Assembly (NCBI GenBank): GCA_036825615.1 | Contig: DAISXY010000003.1 | Coordinates: 124,001-188,000, forward strand | Origin: JAICXG01 sp036825615 | GTDB taxonomy: Bacteria; Verrucomicrobiota; Verrucomicrobiia; Chthoniobacterales; UBA10450 | DNA: 64,000 bases | Direction: 5' to 3' | Part shown: in pieces, positions 25,873-34,489 of the stretch | Layout: the number at the start of each line of letters is the position of its first letter | How positions within the stretch are numbered: position 1 is the first letter of the stretch | Program-made: the position numbers and the translations under genes | Notes under the pieces: model-generated | Databases searched by the model: none | Told to the model about the DNA's origin: nothing | The model's input: the letters and a program-made list of their open reading frames with translations, nothing else

Positions 25873-25979
25873 GCATGTAAAATAAGGCCGCCGGAGTGCG
25901 GCGGAAGGTCAGCCTAGCAAAGTGCTTGACACCCGGTCAAGTTTTCCCCGGGACAACGCCGCTGCCAGTAATTGTGCGG

Positions 25980-26903
25980 TCACGTGGGCAGCGATCTCGT
26001 CTCCAAGGCGTCGATCTGCGCGCCGAAATCGTCCGGAACCGGCGCTTCGAAGAACATGGCATCCTTGCTCCGGGGGTGCGTGAACCCGAGCTTCCAGGCA
26101 TGCAACATCTGGCGCGGGGCCGTCCCTTTCCTGCCGTAAACCGCGTCGCCAATGACGGGATGGCCGAGGTGATGCAGGTGCACCCGAATCTGGTGCGTGC
26201 GGCCGCTGTGCAGGACGCACTCCAGAAGGCTGATCTCGCCTAACGACTGTAAGACTCGATACTCGGTCTTCGCCGGCCGCCCACGCCGGGGGTCAACCTG
26301 CATCTTTTTGCGGTGCACAGGATGACGTCCGATTGCCGCCTCGATGACTCCGCGCGGCCGTTTCGGCGTTCCGGAAACAAGGGCGAGGTAAATCTTTGTC
26401 ACTTCGCGTCCAGCAAACTGGCGCGCCAGTTCCAGATGCGCGGCGTCGTTCTTCGCCACGACCAGACAACCGCTCGTCTCCTTGTCGAGCCGGTGCACAA
26501 TGCCGGGCCGTCGCTTTCCGCCAATGCCGGAGAGTTTTGGGCAATGATGAAGCAAGGCGTTTACCAGGGTGTGAGCCTGATTTCCCGCACCGGGATGAAC
26601 GACGAGGCCGGCTGGCTTGTTGATCACAAGCAGATCGTCGTCCTCAAAGAGGAGATCGAGGGGAATGTCTTCGGCCTCGGTCGCGATTTCCGCCGGCTGC
26701 GGAATCGTTAGCCTAACGACATCGCCACGGTGCACGACCTCTCTCGCGCGCACGGTTTTGCCCTCCAGCTGCACTTCGCCCGCGCGAATGAGCGCCTGGA
26801 GCCGGGAGCGGGACAACTCGGGCAAAACCGCCGCGAGATAGCGATCGAGACGCCAGCCGGCGTACTCGCCCGTCACGACCACTTCACGGGTGCCAGCGAC
26901 CAT
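25980..26903 (-). CDS. rluD: RluD-family 23S rRNA pseudouridine synthase
   Basis: 307 residues from the ATG at 26903. An S4 RNA-binding domain (GWRLDRYLAAVLPELSRSRL to the VRLTIP end) precedes the catalytic domain. The active-site motif GIVHRLDKETSG, with the catalytic Asp, is near residues 131-142. INKPAGLVVHPG and LHSGRTHQIRVHL are also typical. The family modifies U1911/1915/1917-type positions in 23S rRNA helix 69. RluD versus RluC cannot be told apart for certain by reading. Two dispersed 9-mers lie in the gene. Confidence 0.88.
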   Translation of the reverse strand: MVAGTREVVVTGEYAGWRLDRYLAAVLPELSRSRLQALIRAGEVQLEGKTVRAREVVHRGDVVRLTIPQPAEIATEAEDIPLDLLFEDDDLLVINKPAGLVVHPGAGNQAHTLVNALLHHCPKLSGIGGKRRPGIVHRLDKETSGCLVVAKNDAAHLELARQFAGREVTKIYLALVSGTPKRPRGVIEAAIGRHPVHRKKMQVDPRRGRPAKTEYRVLQSLGEISLLECVLHSGRTHQIRVHLHHLGHPVIGDAVYGRKGTAPRQMLHAWKLGFTHPRSKDAMFFEAPVPDDFGAQIDALETRSLPT

Positions 26904-27023
26904 GGAAGAAAGCGTCTCATGCAGAGCGGGGCGCGTCCAAAGGCAGCGGCGGCTGGTGGCGGGATTGTTAGGGAGGGCGCTTTCGCACAGACCACTGGCG
27001 CATCTCCTGCTCCCTCCAGAGCC

Positions 27024-27962
27024 ATGCGCGTGCTCGCATTGCTTCTTTGCTTGCCGTCTTCCGTCCGATTGGAGCCGGCGCGCCCTCGCGCCGCCCGCCG
27101 AGTGCTCGCATTGCTTTGTGCCGTAACGTTCTCCGCCCTGGCCCTGGCCGCGCCGCAGCCGCTCTCGAACAAGGAGATTGCACTCATGTTGCGCTCCGGG
27201 TTTTCCAGCGAAACGGTGCTGGCGGAAATCGCGAGCCGCGGCCTGCTGGAATCGCTCGACCCGGCAACAAAGAAATCGCTCGTCGATTTCGGAGCGAGCG
27301 CGGAATTGGTTCGCGCACTCGAGGAAGGGCGATTCCGGGTCGATCCGGCCGCGGCACAACGCGCGCGGGAACATGCCGCGCAGGATTCCAAAGAGCGGGA
27401 AGCGCAGGCCGAACAGTCATTTCGCAGTGCGACAGAGATTCTGCACCAGCAGCAGGCGCGCGCGAGCGCGGCCGCCTCGACCGGCGAACCGCTTCTCCAC
27501 GGTTTGCGCGACAAGCTCGTCCTCTGCCGCGACGGGGGAACAAGCCGCCCCGATGATGCCAGGCTGGAGGGAAAGAAACTGATCGCGCTTTATTTCTCCG
27601 CGCACTGGTGCGCGCCTTGTCGCAAGTTCACTCCGCAACTGGTCGACTACTATAATCAGGTCGAGCCGCAGCACCCCGAGTTCGAGATCGTCTTCGTCAG
27701 CTGCGATCGCTCGCGCTTTAATTGGGAAACTTATATGCGGGAAACCAGCATGCCCTGGCTGGCGATCGATTACGATCGGCTCGGCGACCTCGGTCCGCTG
27801 CGGCAGATCGGCGGGAGCGGGATTCCCTCATTGGTCCTGCTCGATTCCGCCGGGCATGTTCTTTCCAGCAGTTTCGACGGGGAAAACTATCTCGGTCCGC
27901 AAAAGGTGATCGCGGATCTCGAGAAAATTTTCGCCAACTCATCCCTGGCCCGGCTGCCCTGA
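27024..27962 (+). CDS. Exported thioredoxin-like protein (TlpA/nucleoredoxin type)
   Basis: 312 residues. The N-terminus holds two hydrophobic signal-like stretches, each with VLALL, created by a 72-base in-frame duplication-like insert. Then come a helical region with a charged coiled coil (REHAAQDSKEREAQAEQSF) and a thioredoxin fold with IALYFSAHWCAPCRKF; the CxxC is near residues 199-202. GGSGIPSLVLLD supplies the cis-Pro. Expected role: thiol-disulfide exchange in the periplasm. The last 24 bases overlap the 3' end of tgt on the other strand. Confidence 0.78.
   Translation: MRVLALLLCLPSSVRLEPARPRAARRVLALLCAVTFSALALAAPQPLSNKEIALMLRSGFSSETVLAEIASRGLLESLDPATKKSLVDFGASAELVRALEEGRFRVDPAAAQRAREHAAQDSKEREAQAEQSFRSATEILHQQQARASAAASTGEPLLHGLRDKLVLCRDGGTSRPDDARLEGKKLIALYFSAHWCAPCRKFTPQLVDYYNQVEPQHPEFEIVFVSCDRSRFNWETYMRETSMPWLAIDYDRLGDLGPLRQIGGSGIPSLVLLDSAGHVLSSSFDGENYLGPQKVIADLEKIFANSSLARLP
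27030..27116 (+). repeat. 15-bp direct repeat flanking a palindromic insert in a signal peptide
   Basis: GTGCTCGCATTGCTT occurs at 27030-27044 and again at 27102-27116, exactly 72 bases apart and in frame. The 57 bases between them include the hairpin GGCGCGCCCTCGCGCC. This looks like an insertion with target duplication, or a tandem duplication. Confidence 0.65.
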
Positions 27963-29150
27963 GGAATCCAAAGTTTGCCCATAGCCGGCAACAAAGTCGC
28001 GCCGGAAGCGGTCGAACTCACCGCGCTCAATCGCCCGCCGCGCTTGCTTCATCAGCTCGAGATAAAAATGCAGGTTGTGCAGGGTGATCAGGCGCAGCCC
28101 GAGAATTTCCTCCGCCTTGACGAGGTGGCGGATGTAACCGCGAGTGAACTCGCGACACGCCGGACAGGCACAGGCTTCTTCGATAGGTGCCTTGTCGAGG
28201 GTGAACTCGGCATTCTTTAGGTTGAGCGTGCCTGACGACGTAAGGGCGGTGCCGTTGCGCGCGAGGCGGGTCGGAAGCACGCAATCGAACAGGTCAACTC
28301 CGCGCGCGATCAGCTCGAGCATTTGCGGCGGAGTTCCGAGGCCCATGCAATAGCGCGGCTTGTCCTCGGGTAAAAACGGCTCGCTATTTTCCACCGCGGC
28401 CATCATCTCCGGCTCCGGTTCGCCGACGCTCACGCCCCCGATCGCATAACCATCGAAGCCGATCGCGACGGTGGCTTCCGCGGCTTGCCGGCGAAGATCG
28501 GGGAAGGTCGCGCCTTGAACAATCCCGAACACAAGCTGCTCGTCGTCCCGAGCGGAGGCGGCAGCCGAAGTCGAGCGATCCCGTGGTGATGCTTCAAGGT
28601 TCTTCCACGGGATCCCTCGACTACGCTCGGGGTGACGTTTGCAGCGCTCCGCCCAGCGGATCGTGAGCGCGAGGCTGCGCGCGGCGTAATCGTGCGTGCA
28701 GGGCCAGGGCGGGCATTCATCCAGCACCATCGCGATGTCGCTGCCTAACGACGCCTGGATTTCCATCGCGATCTCCGGCGAGATAAAGGTGGGCGCGCCA
28801 TCGACATGATTTTGAAAATGGACGCCCTCCTCCGTGATTTTGCGGATCTTGGCGAGAGAGAAAATCTGGTAACCGCCGCTATCGGTCAGGATCGGCCCGT
28901 TCCAATTCATGAATCGGTGCAGCCGGCCGAAATGCCGGATCACCGCGATTCCCGGCCTAACGAAAAGGTGATAGGTGTTCCCGAGAATGATCTGCGCCTC
29001 GAGCTCGCGCAGCTCGCGCGGGCTGACCGCCTTCACCGTCCCCTGCGTTCCGACGGGCATGAAAGCGGGCGTCTCGACCAGGCCGTGGGCAGTGGTCAGG
29101 CGGCCGCGACGGGCTCTGGACTTCGGCGCGGCCGCGAGCAATTCAAACAT
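27939..29150 (-). CDS. tgt: Queuine tRNA-ribosyltransferase with an in-frame repeat insertion
   Basis: 403 residues; E. coli Tgt has 375. The catalytic TDSGGYQIFSL (first Asp) and DCVLPTRLARNG (nucleophile Asp) are intact, as are the zinc ligands CACPAC and the His in LHNLHFYLE. It swaps guanine 34 for preQ1/queuine in tRNAs with GUN anticodons. Between WAERCKR and LVFGIVQG there are about 31 extra residues encoded by the palindromic repeat at 28544-28637. The ATG at 29150 begins MFELLAAAP. Its end overlaps the thioredoxin-like gene. Confidence 0.92.
   Translation of the reverse strand: MFELLAAAPKSRARRGRLTTAHGLVETPAFMPVGTQGTVKAVSPRELRELEAQIILGNTYHLFVRPGIAVIRHFGRLHRFMNWNGPILTDSGGYQIFSLAKIRKITEEGVHFQNHVDGAPTFISPEIAMEIQASLGSDIAMVLDECPPWPCTHDYAARSLALTIRWAERCKRHPERSRGIPWKNLEASPRDRSTSAAASARDDEQLVFGIVQGATFPDLRRQAAEATVAIGFDGYAIGGVSVGEPEPEMMAAVENSEPFLPEDKPRYCMGLGTPPQMLELIARGVDLFDCVLPTRLARNGTALTSSGTLNLKNAEFTLDKAPIEEACACPACREFTRGYIRHLVKAEEILGLRLITLHNLHFYLELMKQARRAIERGEFDRFRRDFVAGYGQTLDSSGQPGQG
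28544..28637. repeat. Palindromic repeat, family 'GATCCCG' (copy 2), inside tgt
   Basis: GTCCCGAGCGGAGGCGGCAG at the left and CCTCGACTACGCTCGGGGTG at the right are the outer arms. GATCCCGTGG and CCACGGGATC are the inner arms around a short loop. The insertion keeps the tgt frame and adds residues including HPERSRGIPW. Other copies are at 12366-12460 and 32777-32871. Confidence 0.82.
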
Positions 29151-29222
29151 CGCCGCTATGTTCCCGCGCTCGAGCGGTTGCGCAAAACGTTCTTCGCTTC
29201 GGACTGAAGGAGGAAAATGTAG

Positions 29223-29250
29223 TTGCCACACCCGCAATTGTTTTTATATT
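29223..29250 (+). promoter_or_regulatory. Likely promoter of the rpsL-rpsG-fusA ribosomal operon
   Basis: TTGCCA (29223-29228), a 16-base spacer and TATATT (29245-29250), in the 198-base gap between tgt (divergent) and rpsL. The leader of about 90 bases before rpsL contains GTTTTTTTGTCGC and no obvious terminator. Confidence 0.5.
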
Positions 29251-29348
29251 GCGCGCTCTCCGTATCAGGTGCGTGAGACAGTGAGCACGGCTTGAGCGGT
29301 TTTTTTGTCGCCCGAAACGTCACCGTTTCGCGACCGGTTTGTACTGAA

Positions 29349-29747
<399 letters not shown>

Positions 29748-29791
29748 CCTGACGATTCACCATTTAACGATTCAACGCTTTAACGATCTCC

Positions 29792-30265
29792 ATGTCTCGT
29801 CGTCGCAAAGTTTATAAGAAAGAGGACAAGGTCGACCCGCGTTACGGCAGCGTCGCGGTCGCGCGGCTGATCTCCACCGTGATGAAGCGGGGCAAGAAAT
29901 CGCTCGCCGAGCGCATCGTCTACACCGCGATCGAGAAGTCGCGTGAAGGTTCCGACGCGGTTGATCCGCTCGAGGTCGTGAACAAGGCGCTCGAAAACGT
30001 GCGTCCGCGGCTGGAAGTGAAGTCACGCCGGGTCGGTGGCGCGACCTATCAGGTGCCGATGGAAGTTACCGCTTCCCGCCAGGTCTCGCTCGCGATGCGC
30101 TGGATTGTGACCTATGCTGATAACCGTCGCGGCATGCCGATGGCCGATGCCCTCGCCCACGAATTGCGCGACGCGGCCAACGGTCAGGGCAACGCGATCA
30201 AGAAACGCGACGACACCCACAAGATGGCGCAGGCCAACCGGGCCTTCGCTCATTTCCGCTGGTAA
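29792..30265 (+). CDS. rpsG: 30S ribosomal protein S7
   Basis: 157 residues: MSRRRKVYKKE, then DPRYGSVAVARLISTVMKRG and the ALRWIV-like LAMRWIVTYA helix. It binds the 3' domain of 16S rRNA and starts head assembly. It lies 44 bases after rpsL; the gap has TTTAACGATTCAACGCTTTAACGATC-type low-complexity DNA, a short direct repeat. Confidence 0.97.
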   Translation: MSRRRKVYKKEDKVDPRYGSVAVARLISTVMKRGKKSLAERIVYTAIEKSREGSDAVDPLEVVNKALENVRPRLEVKSRRVGGATYQVPMEVTASRQVSLAMRWIVTYADNRRGMPMADALAHELRDAANGQGNAIKKRDDTHKMAQANRAFAHFRW

Positions 30266-30280
30266 AAAATTTTTCATTCA

Positions 30281-32458
30281 ATGGCTACTGCAATGTTAGA
30301 AAAACCTGCGACGGCGAAGAATCCGAACTCGCCCAACCGCAAGTTCCCGCTCGAAAGAACGCGGAACATCGGGATCGCTGCGCACATCGATGCCGGCAAG
30401 ACCACCATCACCGAGCGCGTCCTCTTTTACACCGGGATGATCCACAAGATGGGTGAGGTGCACGAGGGCACCACCGTGACCGATTGGATGGAACAGGAAC
30501 GCGAGCGCGGCATTACTATCACCTCCGCCGCCACGACCTGCTCCTGGTCGCAGAAAAAGGAAGAAGGCGTCTACAAGATTTTCGAAGGGATCAAACAACG
30601 GATCAACATCATCGACACTCCCGGCCACGTCGATTTCACGGCCGAGGTCGAGCGTTCGCTCCGCGTCCTCGATGGTGCGATCGCGGTTTTCGACGGCGTC
30701 GCCGGGGTGCAGCCGCAATCAGAAACCGTCTGGCGGCAGGCGACGAAATACAACGTCCCGCGCCTCGCCTTCATCAACAAAATGGACCGAGTCGGGGCCG
30801 ATTTCGCAGCCGCGATCGAGAGCATCCACAACAAGCTCGGCGCCAATGCCTGGCCGGTTCTGCTCCCGCTAGGCAAAGAAGATCAGCTTCGCGGGCAGCT
30901 CGATGTCATCAACAAAAAGGCGATCATCTATTCCGAGAACGACGAGCTCGGTTCGACCTATGAAGTGACGGAAGTGCCTAACGAGTATAAGGAAACGGTC
31001 GAGCAGGCTTACGCCGATCTCATCGAGCACGTTTCCAACATCGACGACGACCTGGCCGAAGTCATCATTCACGACCAGCCGATCACACCCGAGCTCCTGA
31101 AAGCGGCGATCCGCCGGCAAACCATCGCGAACAAGTTTGTTCCGGTCATTGGCGGCTCGGCCCTGCAGAACATCGGCGTGCAGTATCTCATCGACGCGGT
31201 GGTCGATTATCTCCCCAGCCCGCTCGAAATCCCGCCCGCCAGAGGTCAGAATCCGGATACGGGCGAACCGATCGAGGCTCCGACCGACGACAACGGCGAT
31301 TTCTGCTCCCTCGCCTTCAAACTGTGGAGCGATCCCTTCGTCGGGAAGCTGGTTTTCTTCCGCGTCTACTCCGGCACCCTCTCCAAGGGTGACACGGTTT
31401 ACAATCCGCGCACGAGCAAGCGCGAACGCATCTCCCGTTTGATCCAGATCCAGGCCGACAAGCGCGAAGACATTGAGACCTGTTACGCCGGGGACATCGC
31501 GGCAATCGTTGGGATCAAGAACATCACCACCGGCGACACACTTTGTGACGAGGATCATCCGATCCTGCTCGAGCCGCCTTCGTTTCCCGATCCGGTCATC
31601 TCGATGGCGATCGAACCGAAGACCAAACTCGACCAGGAAAAAATGGCGACCGCGCTCCAGCGCCTGGCCGAGGAAGATCCGACCTTCCGGGTTTACACAC
31701 ACGAAGACACTGGCCAGACAATCATCGCCGGGATGGGCGAGCTGCATCTCGATATCATTCGTGATCGCATGTTCCGCGAATTCAAGGTCGACGCGAACGC
31801 GGGCAAACCGCAGATCGCTTATCGCGAGACCATCACTACTCCGGCCGACGGTGAAGGTAAGTTGATCAAGCAGTCAGGCGGTCGTGGGCAGTACGGTCAC
31901 GTTATTATCAAGGCTCATCCTAACGAGCGCGGCAAAGGCATCACGGTCGAGAACAAGGTCGTCGGTGGAACCATTCCCAAGGACTATATCCCGGCGGTGA
32001 AGAAGGGGATCGAAGAAGCGATGATCAATGGCGTGGTCGGCGGTTACCCGGTGATCGACGCGCACATCGATATCGTGGATGGCTCTTATCACGAAGTCGA
32101 CTCGAACGAGCTCGCCTTTAAGCTGGCCGCGATTTTTGCGGTTAAGGACGCTTTCAAGAAGGCCAAGCCGATCCTGCTCGAGCCGATCATGAAGGTCGAA
32201 AACATAACGCCGGAAGAATTCCAGGGTGATATCATTGGCGACCTCAATCGCCGCCGCGCCAAGATCAACACGATCGAAGCGCGTGGTAACCTTACGATCG
32301 TGCACGCGGAGGTGCCGCTGGCGGAAATGTTCGGTTACGCGACCGCGATCCGATCCCTTTCCAAGGGCCGCTCGAGTTACTCGATGGAGCCCTCGCATTT
32401 CGAACCGGTGCCGCCGAACCTCGTGAGCGCGATCCTCGACCAAAAGGAGACGAAGTAA
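30281..32458 (+). CDS. fusA: Elongation factor G
   Basis: 725 residues, slightly longer than E. coli EF-G (704) because of an N-terminal extension of about 15 residues (LEKPATAKNPNSPNRK). G1 is AHIDAGKTT, G3 DTPGHVDF and G4 NKMD. It translocates the ribosome. No tuf gene follows, unlike the classical str operon; rpsJ starts two bases after the fusA stop (TAAG ATGG). One exact 9-mer at 30976 is read as Pro-Asn-Glu. Confidence 0.97.
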   Translation: MATAMLEKPATAKNPNSPNRKFPLERTRNIGIAAHIDAGKTTITERVLFYTGMIHKMGEVHEGTTVTDWMEQERERGITITSAATTCSWSQKKEEGVYKIFEGIKQRINIIDTPGHVDFTAEVERSLRVLDGAIAVFDGVAGVQPQSETVWRQATKYNVPRLAFINKMDRVGADFAAAIESIHNKLGANAWPVLLPLGKEDQLRGQLDVINKKAIIYSENDELGSTYEVTEVPNEYKETVEQAYADLIEHVSNIDDDLAEVIIHDQPITPELLKAAIRRQTIANKFVPVIGGSALQNIGVQYLIDAVVDYLPSPLEIPPARGQNPDTGEPIEAPTDDNGDFCSLAFKLWSDPFVGKLVFFRVYSGTLSKGDTVYNPRTSKRERISRLIQIQADKREDIETCYAGDIAAIVGIKNITTGDTLCDEDHPILLEPPSFPDPVISMAIEPKTKLDQEKMATALQRLAEEDPTFRVYTHEDTGQTIIAGMGELHLDIIRDRMFREFKVDANAGKPQIAYRETITTPADGEGKLIKQSGGRGQYGHVIIKAHPNERGKGITVENKVVGGTIPKDYIPAVKKGIEEAMINGVVGGYPVIDAHIDIVDGSYHEVDSNELAFKLAAIFAVKDAFKKAKPILLEPIMKVENITPEEFQGDIIGDLNRRRAKINTIEARGNLTIVHAEVPLAEMFGYATAIRSLSKGRSSYSMEPSHFEPVPPNLVSAILDQKETK

Positions 32459-32459
32459 G

Positions 32460-32771
32460 ATGGCCGACGCGCAACGCATCCGGATTCGTCTCAAGGCGTT
32501 CGATCATCGCATGCTCGACCAGAGCGCGGTCGATATCGTTGAGACCGCCAAGCGCACCGGCGCGCGGGTCGCGGGCCCGATCCCGCTCCCGACACTAATT
32601 GAAAAATTTACCGTCAATCGCTCCCCGCACGTTGACAAAAAATCGATGGACCAGTTTGAAATCCGCACCCACAAGCGTTTGCTCGACATCATCGAGCCGA
32701 CCGCGAAAACGGTGGATGAGTTAAAGAAACTTAACCTTCCCGCGGGTGTAGATATCACAATCAAGATTTAG
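32460..32771 (+). CDS. rpsJ: 30S ribosomal protein S10
   Basis: 103 residues. IRIRLKAFDHRMLDQSA and GPIPLPT are family signatures; KKSMDQFEIRTHKRLLDI is the rRNA/NusB-binding region. Start overlaps the fusA end closely, so it is coupled. The 108 bases after it hold a palindromic repeat before rplC. Confidence 0.97.
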   Translation: MADAQRIRIRLKAFDHRMLDQSAVDIVETAKRTGARVAGPIPLPTLIEKFTVNRSPHVDKKSMDQFEIRTHKRLLDIIEPTAKTVDELKKLNLPAGVDITIKI

Positions 32772-32776
32772 CCTAT

Positions 32777-32871
32777 GTCATTCTGAGCGAAGCGCAGCGA
32801 AGTCGAAGAATCCCGATGCGAAGCCGAAAAGGTAACTCCGCGGGATCGATCAACTGCGCTCGGGATGAGGA
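32777..32871. repeat. Palindromic repeat, family 'GATCCCG' (copy 3), between rpsJ and rplC
   Basis: GTCATTCTGAGCGAAGCGCA at the left and CTGCGCTCGGGATGAGGAC at the right, with inner ATCCCG / CGGGAT arms. It fills nearly the whole rpsJ-rplC gap. A hairpin here could affect transcription into the S10 genes; no U-run follows, so it is not a standard terminator. Confidence 0.8.
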
Positions 32872-32879
32872 CCTGAGAA

Positions 32880-33590
32880 ATGAGCGTCGGACTTTTAGGA
32901 AAGAAGATTGGCATGACCAGCGTCTACGACGCCAACGGTCGAATGCGCCCGGTGACCGTAATCGCAGCCGGCGATAACGTCCTGGTTCGGAGAGTTACGG
33001 CCGAAAACGATGGTTACTCCGCGGCCAAGGTCGGTTTCGACACACAAAAGGAATCGCGCGTTTCGAGAGCGCTGCTGGGCGAGTTCAAGAAAGCCGGGGT
33101 TGAGCCAAAGAAATTCGTGCACGAGTTCCGTCTCGATGGCGATCTAGCCGAGGGCGAAGTCAATCTCAGCGTGACACAATTTCAGCCGGGCGACTTTGTC
33201 GATGTGATTGGGCGTTCGAAGGGCAAAGGCTTTCAGGGCGTTATGAGGAAGCATAACTTTGCCGGCCAGGGCGCGGCCCACGGTTCCAAGACTCACCGCC
33301 GCAACGGTGCGATCGGGAATCGTTCCACGCCGGGTCGGATCTGGAAGAACATGGGCATGCCAGGTCATCTCGGCGACGAGCGTGTGACCGTGCAGAACTT
33401 GCAGGTCCTGCAGGTGCGCGAGGCCGAGCAGGTTATTCTCATAAGTGGCGCGGTCCCGGGCGCGAACGGGAGCTATGTCATCGTTCGGCCGGCGGTCAAA
33501 CACCCGGAAAGAGTGCTCGCGGCCCACGCCGAGCATAAAAAGCACGACCAAACCGAGGCCGCGAAGAAGCCGGCGATAACTGTTCGATAA
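32880..33590 (+). CDS. rplC: 50S ribosomal protein L3
   Basis: 236 residues: LLGKKIGMTSVYD start, GRSKGKGFQGVMRKHNF and GNRSTPGRIWKNMGMPGHLG loops that reach the peptidyl transferase centre. A Lys/Ala-rich C-terminal tail of about 20 residues (HAEHKKHDQTEAAKKP) is longer than in E. coli. Confidence 0.97.
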   Translation: MSVGLLGKKIGMTSVYDANGRMRPVTVIAAGDNVLVRRVTAENDGYSAAKVGFDTQKESRVSRALLGEFKKAGVEPKKFVHEFRLDGDLAEGEVNLSVTQFQPGDFVDVIGRSKGKGFQGVMRKHNFAGQGAAHGSKTHRRNGAIGNRSTPGRIWKNMGMPGHLGDERVTVQNLQVLQVREAEQVILISGAVPGANGSYVIVRPAVKHPERVLAAHAEHKKHDQTEAAKKPAITVR

Positions 33591-33593
33591 GAT

Positions 33594-34205
33594 ATGGCGG
33601 CAAAAGTTTTAACCGCAGAGGCAGCCAAGGAGGCGAAGATCGCGCTGATCGAAAATGGGCGCGGCACGCAGGCGCTGCATGAGACCGTGGTGGCGATGCG
33701 GGCGGCGCGCCGCTCGGGTTCCGCTAACACTAAGACCAAGGCGGAAGTGAATCTTTCCGGAGCCAAGCCCTGGCGGCAGAAAGGCACGGGCCGGGCCCGG
33801 GCCGGCTATAAGTCGTCGCCGGTCTGGCGCGGTGGCGGTGTCGTTTTTGGGCCCAAGCCGCGGGATTACTCGAAGAAGGTGTCAAAGAATGTTCGGCGAC
33901 TCGCTTTTTGCAAAGCGCTGAGCGAGCGAATTCACGCGGGCGACGTCCTGACGGTTGACAACTTCAGTGTGAAGGAAGCAAAGACCAAAGCGTTCGTTAG
34001 TCTGGTCAAGGGGCACACCGAAGCGAAAAAGGTGCTGCTCATTTCCGATTCCTTTGAGGAAAAGTTCTATCGCTTAGCCCGGAACGTGAAACCGGTCCTG
34101 CTCGCCACGGCCGCTGACGTCAACGCGGAGCAGTTGCTCGCGTTCGACAAGATTATCGTGACCGAGAAAGGGCTCGAACAATTGGCTGAAAGGACGACCC
34201 GATGA
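33594..34205 (+). CDS. rplD: 50S ribosomal protein L4
   Basis: 203 residues. The exit-tunnel loop KPWRQKGTGRARAGYKSSP and the following GGGVVFGPKPRDYS are conserved. Three bases after rplC; overlaps rplW by 4 bases (ATGA). Confidence 0.97.
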   Translation: MAAKVLTAEAAKEAKIALIENGRGTQALHETVVAMRAARRSGSANTKTKAEVNLSGAKPWRQKGTGRARAGYKSSPVWRGGGVVFGPKPRDYSKKVSKNVRRLAFCKALSERIHAGDVLTVDNFSVKEAKTKAFVSLVKGHTEAKKVLLISDSFEEKFYRLARNVKPVLLATAADVNAEQLLAFDKIIVTEKGLEQLAERTTR

Positions 34206-34486
34206 ACGAGCCCTGGGATTTGATTCAAACCGCTTCGTTAACCGAGAAGGCCTCCCTCCTGAGTGAGAAGCAGAACAAGTATGTCTTCCGCGTCAGCCCG
34301 CGCGCGAACAAGATTCAGATCAAGCAGGCGGTCGAACAGCTCTTTAAGAAGAAGGTGGTGGACGTGAACACCTGCAATTACGCGGGCAAAAAGAAACGGG
34401 AACGCCGCGCTGACTTCGGCCGCAAAGCGCATTGGAAGAAAGCGATCGTGACGCTCGCGGAAGGCGAGAAGATCGACCTGGTGTAA
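34202..34486 (+). CDS. rplW: 50S ribosomal protein L23
   Basis: 94 residues. LTEKASLLSEKQNKYVFRV and RANKIQIKQAVEQLF are family blocks. It sits at the tunnel exit and docks trigger factor and SRP. Overlaps rplD by 4 bases. Confidence 0.95.
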   Translation: MNEPWDLIQTASLTEKASLLSEKQNKYVFRVSPRANKIQIKQAVEQLFKKKVVDVNTCNYAGKKKRERRADFGRKAHWKKAIVTLAEGEKIDLV

Positions 34487-34489
34487 CTT

